Positions 59,294 to 64,000 of a stretch of DNA of 64,000 nucleotides are shown piece after piece. Made by a program: the position numbers and the translations under genes. Position 1 is the stretch's first letter. The number at the start of each line of letters is the position of its first letter. This stretch comes from Gammaproteobacteria bacterium (GTDB lineage: Bacteria; Pseudomonadota; Gammaproteobacteria; Ga0077536), in assembly GCA_024234975.1 (NCBI GenBank), contig JACKNH010000008.1, positions 1-64,000 of the forward strand. The letters are read 5' to 3'. Below the pieces are notes generated by a model, which was not told the origin of the DNA, did not search any database, and worked only from the letters and a program-made list of their open reading frames with translations.

Positions 59294-60211
59294 TCATCTT
59301 CCCGCAGCCCCCCACCCCAAAGCCTCCGCCCCCCGCAACCGCTCTATCGCCATATCAACAAAGCTGCGCACCTTGGCCGAGCCATGCCGGCCTTCGCGGT
59401 GGATGACGTGCACCGGCAGGTCGGGGCCTTCGAAGTCGGCCAGTACGCGCACGAGTTCACCTGTCGCGAGTTGCGGCGCCACCTGGTAGGAAAGCAGACG
59501 CGTCATGCCGTAGCCCAGGCGCGCGGCTTCCAATGCGCCGTCGTTGGTGTTGGTGATGATGCCGGGGCGCACGCGCACGGTCTGCCTTTGTCCGTTGGGT
59601 TCAAACGTCCATTCACTGGTTGACCAGATACCCCCCGGTACGACAAGCCGATGCGCTGGCAGATCTTCCGGCGTCGCGGGCACACCGTGTTGTTCGAGGT
59701 AGGCCGGTGCGGCGACAACGATGCGGCGTACGCGGCCGACGCCGATGGCGCGCACCGTTGAATCAGGTAACTCGCCGATGCGGATGCCCACGTCCATGCC
59801 TTCGTCGACCAGGTTCACCACACGGTCAACGAACAACGCGTGGACTTCCGTCTGCGGGTAGGTGGTTTGATACTCGGCGAGGATGGGCATCACGTAGAGC
59901 TTGCCGAACAGCACCGGGGCCGTGATCGATAACTGCCCGCGCGGTGTGGCATTGATGCCCGCGGCGGCGGCTTCGGCTTCTTCGAGGTCATTGAGGATGC
60001 GCCGAGCGTCGGCAAGGTAGCGCTCGCCGATATCCGTGACCCGCACCACCCGCGTCGTCCGGGTCAGCAGTTGCACTCCCAGTTGCGCTTCCAGCGCGGA
60101 CACAGCGCGGGTGACGGCCGGCGCCGACATACGCAAACGTCGCGCAGCGGCGGCAAAGCTCTGCGTCTCGGCAACCGCAACGAACACGGACATCTGCTGG
60201 AATCGGTCCAT
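59294..60211 (-). CDS. LysR-family transcriptional regulator
   Basis: A 305-residue regulator. The N-terminal winged helix-turn-helix is in MDRFQQMSVFVAVAETQSFAAA and SAPAVTRAVSALEAQLG (residues about 18-37), and the rest is the periplasmic-binding-protein-like effector domain. It is divergent from the carboxymuconolactone decarboxylase-like gene (131-bp gap), the usual layout for a regulator controlling a neighbour. ATG at 60211 opens the conserved MDRF start; the frame upstream to 60379 runs antisense over the next gene's start. Confidence 0.9.
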   Translation of the reverse strand: MDRFQQMSVFVAVAETQSFAAAARRLRMSAPAVTRAVSALEAQLGVQLLTRTTRVVRVTDIGERYLADARRILNDLEEAEAAAAGINATPRGQLSITAPVLFGKLYVMPILAEYQTTYPQTEVHALFVDRVVNLVDEGMDVGIRIGELPDSTVRAIGVGRVRRIVVAAPAYLEQHGVPATPEDLPAHRLVVPGGIWSTSEWTFEPNGQRQTVRVRPGIITNTNDGALEAARLGYGMTRLLSYQVAPQLATGELVRVLADFEGPDLPVHVIHREGRHGSAKVRSFVDMAIERLRGAEALGWGAAGR

Positions 60212-60341
60212 TATTATTCCATTTAAGGCACTAATGAATTCCATTCTACGGGTATTCTTGTTTTTCATGAACATGGGCACAGTAGCAACCGTCGCTGATG
60301 GAGCGACGCCAACCCCCAAACTGAAAAACAGGAGAACCAAC
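60212..60341. promoter_or_regulatory. Divergent control region, LysR and CMD genes
   Basis: 130-bp gap between the LysR gene and the operon it faces. Two direct repeats ATTCCATT (60216-60223, 60238-60245) are spaced 22 bases apart, two helical turns, close to the LysR start. They are candidate operator half-sites. No textbook T-N11-A box was clearly seen. Confidence 0.35.
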
Positions 60342-60887
60342 ATGGCTCGTATCAATGTCGTCACCGCCGAAACCGCCAACGCCGATCAGAAGGCGCTGTT
60401 TGACGCCATCAAGGCGCAACTGGGCATGGTGCCAAACTTCCTCAAGGTCTTTGCCAATTCCCCGGAATCGCTCAAGGCGTTTCTCGGCCTGTTCGGCATC
60501 GCCAAAGGCGGCAACCTGGATGTCCCCACCCGGGAACGTATCGCTCTGGCGATGGCACAGGCCAATCAATGCCAGTACTGCCTGTCGGCGCATACCGCGA
60601 TGGGTCGCAAGGCTGGTCTGGACGCTGCTGAGATTGAAGCCAATCGTGCCGGCACCAGTCGTGACGCCAAGGCCGCGGCAGCAGTGAAATTCGCACTCGC
60701 GCTGGTGGAGAACACCGGTGACGTCACCAACGCCGAACTGGCTGCGGTGCGCGCTGCCGGTTACAGCGATGGCGAGATCGTCGAAATCATCACCCACGTG
60801 GGTTTGAACATGCTGACGAATATCGTCGGCCGCGCCAGCCACGTCGACATCGATTTCCCGACGGTCAGTCTGCAGGCCGCCGCCTGA
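60342..60887 (+). CDS. Carboxymuconolactone decarboxylase-like (AhpD-type) protein
   Basis: A 181-residue helical protein. The AhpD-like motif is CQYCLSAH with Cys77, Cys80 and His84 and a Glu66 upstream, so thiol peroxidase or redox activity is more likely than true decarboxylation. AGGAGAA precedes ATG at 60342; the frame upstream to 60036 overlaps the LysR promoter and gene and is discounted. First gene of a three-gene plus-strand unit. Confidence 0.88.
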   Translation: MARINVVTAETANADQKALFDAIKAQLGMVPNFLKVFANSPESLKAFLGLFGIAKGGNLDVPTRERIALAMAQANQCQYCLSAHTAMGRKAGLDAAEIEANRAGTSRDAKAAAAVKFALALVENTGDVTNAELAAVRAAGYSDGEIVEIITHVGLNMLTNIVGRASHVDIDFPTVSLQAAA

Positions 60888-60900
60888 GTTCGCGCAGTAA

Positions 60901-60924
60901 GGGGAAGGGGGCGACCCCTTCCCC
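60901..60924. repeat. Perfect 10-bp inverted repeat in an operon gap
   Basis: GGGGAAGGGG, GCGA and CCCCTTCCCC form a strong hairpin in the 56-bp gap after the CMD gene. It has no T-run after it; it may adjust relative expression of the two genes or protect the mRNA end. Confidence 0.7.
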
Positions 60925-60943
60925 GAAATGCCAGGAGCGGATC

Positions 60944-62233
60944 ATGGGCAACGCATTTTCGAATATCGCGTTCACCACCAACGTCAAAGCCTTGCAGGAA
61001 CGGTCCGGCAGCCGTGCAGCCTATGCCGGCCGCGCGCAGGGTCCGCTGGAAAATGCTGAGCTAAGCGTTCACGAAATCGCATTCATCGAGGCGCGTGACA
61101 GCTTCTATCTCGGTACGGTGACCGAGACCGGTTGGCCTTACGTGCAGCACCGTGGCGGCCCCGGCGGGTTTCTCAAGGTGCTGGATTCACGCACGTTGGG
61201 CTTTGCTGATTTCTCGGGCAATCGGCAGTACGTCTCGACCGGCAACATCGTCGGCAACCCGCGCGTCTGCCTGTTTCTGATGGATTACCCGCATCAGGCA
61301 CGACTGAAAATCCTGGGCCGCGCGCGGCTGGTTGAAAACGACACAGACCCCGATTTGCTGACCCGACTTGATAACCCACACTATCGCGCACGGGTCGAAC
61401 GCGGCGTTGTGATCGAGATCGAGGGCTTCGACTGGAACTGCCCGAAGTACATCACGCCGCGCTTCACCGAAGCCGAGGTGGCGGCGTATATCCGGGAAGC
61501 CGAAAGACTTGCGCCATCAGCGTCAACTACGAACGCGGCGGAAGAATCGTTGGGCAGTGGTGAACTGGAACTCACCATCACCGGTGTGCGCCAACTTACA
61601 CCGGACATCCGCGCCTACGAGCTGCGCGGTGAAGCGTGGAGCGAACTGCCGACGGCATCCGCCGGTGCGCATCTGGAAGTTCCTGTACGCCTGGAGGATG
61701 GTTCGATCGCCCGGCGTCACTACTCGCTGCTTTCGAATCCGCGGGAACGTGACTTTTACGAAATTGCCGTGCGCCACGAAGCCGATGGACGCGGTGGCTC
61801 GCGAGCGATACACGGGCACTGGCACATCGGTACCCGGCTACGTGTCCCGTTTCCAATCAATCACTTTCCCCTGCATAGCGATGCACGGCCCGCCGTGTTG
61901 ATAGCCGGCGGCATAGGCATCACGCCGATCAAGGCCATGGCCAGTGAATTGCGGTTGCGCGGGCAGCGATTCGAATTGCATTACAGCGCCAGAACCCCGA
62001 GGGATATGGCCTATCGCGCCGAGCTCGCGCGCGATATCAAAATCGGCTTCCGTATGTACTTCTCTCAGGCGCAACACGGCGGTCGCATGGATGTGCCAAA
62101 GATCGTGCGCAACGCAGCGCCCGATTCAGTGATCTACGTTTGCGGCCCCGGCAGTCTTATCGAAAGCGTCCGCGAGGCGGCACGCGATATCGGGCTGCCT
62201 GCGAGCCGTGTGCAATACGAAAGCTTTTACTGA
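60944..62233 (+). CDS. PNPOx-like domain fused to ferredoxin reductase-type flavoprotein
   Basis: A 429-residue oxidoreductase. Residues 1-180 are a pyridoxamine-5-phosphate-oxidase-like flavin domain (FYLGTVTETGWPYVQHRGGPGG). Residues about 200-429 are a ferredoxin-NADP reductase fold with FAD-binding RHYS (258-261), NAD(P)-binding GGIGITP (322-328) and CGPG near 404. Similar proteins often end in a 2Fe-2S ferredoxin domain; here the sequence stops at YESFY and lacks it, so the electron partner is separate or absent. AGGAG precedes ATG at 60944. Confidence 0.88.
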   Translation: MGNAFSNIAFTTNVKALQERSGSRAAYAGRAQGPLENAELSVHEIAFIEARDSFYLGTVTETGWPYVQHRGGPGGFLKVLDSRTLGFADFSGNRQYVSTGNIVGNPRVCLFLMDYPHQARLKILGRARLVENDTDPDLLTRLDNPHYRARVERGVVIEIEGFDWNCPKYITPRFTEAEVAAYIREAERLAPSASTTNAAEESLGSGELELTITGVRQLTPDIRAYELRGEAWSELPTASAGAHLEVPVRLEDGSIARRHYSLLSNPRERDFYEIAVRHEADGRGGSRAIHGHWHIGTRLRVPFPINHFPLHSDARPAVLIAGGIGITPIKAMASELRLRGQRFELHYSARTPRDMAYRAELARDIKIGFRMYFSQAQHGGRMDVPKIVRNAAPDSVIYVCGPGSLIESVREAARDIGLPASRVQYESFY

Positions 62234-62305
62234 GCTGCGCAACCCGGCTGAAAGCCGCTGGCAGAATTTTGGAAATCGATAACGACCCGTTTGAGGAGGA
62301 ATGCC

Positions 62306-62773
62306 ATGGAAACCAAAACCCCCGTACCACCATTTACCGAAGAATCCGCGCGCGTGAAAGTACGGCTCGCTGAAGATGCCTGGAATACCCGCGATCCTGA
62401 TCGCGTCGTGCTGGTTTACACACCGGATACCCGGTGGCGTAATCGTGCGCAATTTCCCACCGGCCGCGATGAAGTCCACGAGTTCTTGGTCCGTAAATGG
62501 ACGAGGGAGCTGGACTATCGCCTGATCAAGGAGCTGTGGAGCTTCACCGGCAACCGGATAGCCGTGCGGTTTGCCTACGAGTGGCGCGACGACTACGGCC
62601 AGTGGTTCCGCTCCTACGGCAACGAGAACTGGGAGTTCAACGACCAGGGCTTCATGCAGCAACGCTACGCGAGCATCAACGATCTGGCGATCAAGGCCGC
62701 GGAGCGAAAATTCTTCTGGCCGCTGGGGCGCCGCCCCGACGATCATCCTGGCTTGAGTGAGCTGGGGCTCTAG
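62306..62773 (+). CDS. DUF1348 NTF2-like protein
   Basis: A 155-residue soluble NTF2/SnoaL-fold protein of the DUF1348 family (YesE-like): LAEDAWNTRDPDRVVLVYT, VHEFLVRKW, and the late IAVRFAYEWRDDYGQW and SYGNENWEFND. No function is established. GAGGAGGA at 62293-62300 supports ATG at 62306. It is the last of the three genes after the LysR-divergent promoter. Confidence 0.88.
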   Translation: METKTPVPPFTEESARVKVRLAEDAWNTRDPDRVVLVYTPDTRWRNRAQFPTGRDEVHEFLVRKWTRELDYRLIKELWSFTGNRIAVRFAYEWRDDYGQWFRSYGNENWEFNDQGFMQQRYASINDLAIKAAERKFFWPLGRRPDDHPGLSELGL

Positions 62774-62843
62774 GATTCGGAAGCGATCCAGACCTTACTG
62801 CATCTCTGGCAAGCCTGCGGAGACTCAACCAGCCGGCTGCATG

Positions 62844-64000
62844 TCAGACCTGGTTCACCAGCAGTCCTGCCAGCGTCGCGCACACGGTCATGAATATCGA
62901 CGTCGCGAACAGCCATGGGATCGTGTAGCGCTGATGTTCGGCAAGATCGACGCCGGTCAGGCCGACCAGCAGAAACGTTGCGGGCGTCAGCGGGCTGACG
63001 GGAAAGCCAGTGGTCATCTGGCCCAGCAGGGCACCATGCGCCACCTGCAGCTGGGTCGCGCCCGCCGCTTCCGCAACATTGGCGATAACCGGCAGCACAC
63101 CGAAATAAAATGAGTCGGGGTCGAACAGCAGACTCAACGGCATCGAGGCGATAGCGGTCAACACCGGCAGCTGCCGCGCCAGCCCGGCCGGTACCATCCC
63201 CGCGCCGGTCATCGCCATGGCATCGAGCATACCGCTGCCCTTGAGGATGCCGGTGAATGCGCCCGCTGCGAACAGGATAGACGCCATCATGAAGGCTGCA
63301 TTGGCGTGCGCCTCGACATGTGTGCGTTGGCGTTCGCTACCCGGGAAGTTGATCAACAACGCCACCACCACGCCGATCATGAAACCGGCGGCCGGATGAA
63401 TGGCACCGGAAATCAGCGCGGCGATCACGCCGAACGTGAGCGCGGCGTTGGCAAGGAATCGCCAATCGCTTTTGACGGCGGGTGCGGCGGGCGTGGAGGC
63501 ACAAGCGTGGTCGATGATGCCGAGTCGCTTCGCCTCGCGCAGCCCGAGCCAGTAGCCTACCAGGACGACGAACAGCAGGCCGGCGAGGTGAATCCGCAAC
63601 AGTGGCCCGTATACGTCCATGACATTCATGTTCAATGCCGTAGCTGCGCGGATGGTCGGCCCGCCCCACGGCAACATGTTGCTGACACCGGCCGCCATCG
63701 CGACGGTGCAGGCAAGGATGCGTCGATCGAGTTTCAACTCGTCATAAATCGGCAGCAGCGCCGGGACTGCGATCAGGAAGGTCGTTGCACCGGAGCCATC
63801 AAGATGGAGCAGCGCGGCGAGCACGGCGGTGCCGGCAACGATGCGGGGAGGCCGACGTCCCACAGCTGTGAGGATCGCGCTGACGACGGGTTTGAACAGA
63901 CCCGCATCCGCCATCAGCCCGAAGAAGACGATCGCGAATACGAACATGGCGGTCATCGGCGCGACCGCCTCGATGCCGTCGACGATGAACGGCCCGATAT
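62844..64000 (-). CDS. CitMHS-family transporter, 5' end outside window
   Basis: At least 385 residues of a polytopic inner-membrane protein. The frame stays open to the window edge, where it reads IGPFIVDGIEAVAPMTAMF, so an internal Met at 63956 is not the start. Motifs ILFAAGAFTGILKGSGM and SNMLPWGGPTIRAATALN match the citrate-metal/H+ symporter (CitMHS) and related carboxylate transporters. About 11 helices are visible. Substrate unknown. It is convergent with the DUF1348 gene. Confidence 0.85.
   Translation of the reverse strand, partial: IGPFIVDGIEAVAPMTAMFVFAIVFFGLMADAGLFKPVVSAILTAVGRRPPRIVAGTAVLAALLHLDGSGATTFLIAVPALLPIYDELKLDRRILACTVAMAAGVSNMLPWGGPTIRAATALNMNVMDVYGPLLRIHLAGLLFVVLVGYWLGLREAKRLGIIDHACASTPAAPAVKSDWRFLANAALTFGVIAALISGAIHPAAGFMIGVVVALLINFPGSERQRTHVEAHANAAFMMASILFAAGAFTGILKGSGMLDAMAMTGAGMVPAGLARQLPVLTAIASMPLSLLFDPDSFYFGVLPVIANVAEAAGATQLQVAHGALLGQMTTGFPVSPLTPATFLLVGLTGVDLAEHQRYTIPWLFATSIFMTVCATLAGLLVNQV

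Overview
The window is GC-rich, chromosomal-type DNA from a gammaproteobacterium. TtcA, Rep, YajQ, a DUF3301 protein, YchJ, a Vfr/CRP-type regulator and a Vibrio-like TonB2 cluster all point that way. The mix (a CIRCE element before groESL, a strong CRP homologue, TonB2 genes, an oxidative catabolic operon) would suit an environmental relative of the Xanthomonadales/Nevskiales/Chromatiales. That placement is inference; no species can be named. There is no integrase, transposase, phage gene or CRISPR array, so this is core genome with a few accessory-looking clusters.

Layout: 1-9.8 kb holds housekeeping genes: an SNase-like nuclease, a repeat-tailed protein, an S4 protein, a Ca2+-type P-ATPase, a cold-shock protein, TtcA, an acyl-CoA ligase and Rep helicase. 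9.8-16 kb has a His/Arg/Asp-rich secreted protein, a TAXI-TRAP transporter pair, GloB, an FmdB-like protein and two unknown genes in tandem. 15.9-18.9 kb carries groESL under a textbook promoter plus CIRCE operator, then a CRP homologue. 19-28 kb has a Sel1-repeat protein coupled to a methyltransferase, an AGT-type aminotransferase, a PreP-like M16 protease with a HAD phosphatase, and YajQ with a DUF3301 protein. 28-34.7 kb holds a divergent pair of very long paralogues (two cyclic-nucleotide-binding domains, a rhodanese domain, then a long coiled coil). A small YdcH-like gene lies beside one of them, and there is a near-consensus CRP site between the two. 34.8-40.4 kb has YchJ, a TIGR03790 protein, a TerC-family protein, an SLC13 permease and UppP.

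41-48.7 kb is a nine-gene TonB2-type energy transduction operon: DUF3450, TtpC (TolQ-like), ExbB, two ExbD, TonB and TPR, followed by a second DUF3450-TtpC pair. It ends in a strong terminator and a palindromic intergenic repeat. 49.2-58.3 kb is a six-gene minus-strand operon that looks like an exported catabolic pathway: a PQQ-dependent cytochrome c dehydrogenase, a carotenoid/lignostilbene oxygenase, a small Tat protein, a secreted protein with three NTF2-like domains fused to an esterase, an SMP-30 lactonase-like protein and a further exported protein. Its substrate cannot be read from sequence. 58.6-64 kb holds tRNA-Arg(TCG), a Cys-rich exported protein, and a LysR regulator divergent from a carboxymuconolactone decarboxylase-like / flavin reductase / DUF1348 operon. 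A CitMHS-type transporter runs off the right edge.

Best candidates for something undescribed are the divergent CNB-CNB-rhodanese-coiled-coil pair and the triple-NTF2-esterase/carotenoid-oxygenase/PQQ operon. All functional statements rest on motif recognition by eye; no database search was run.
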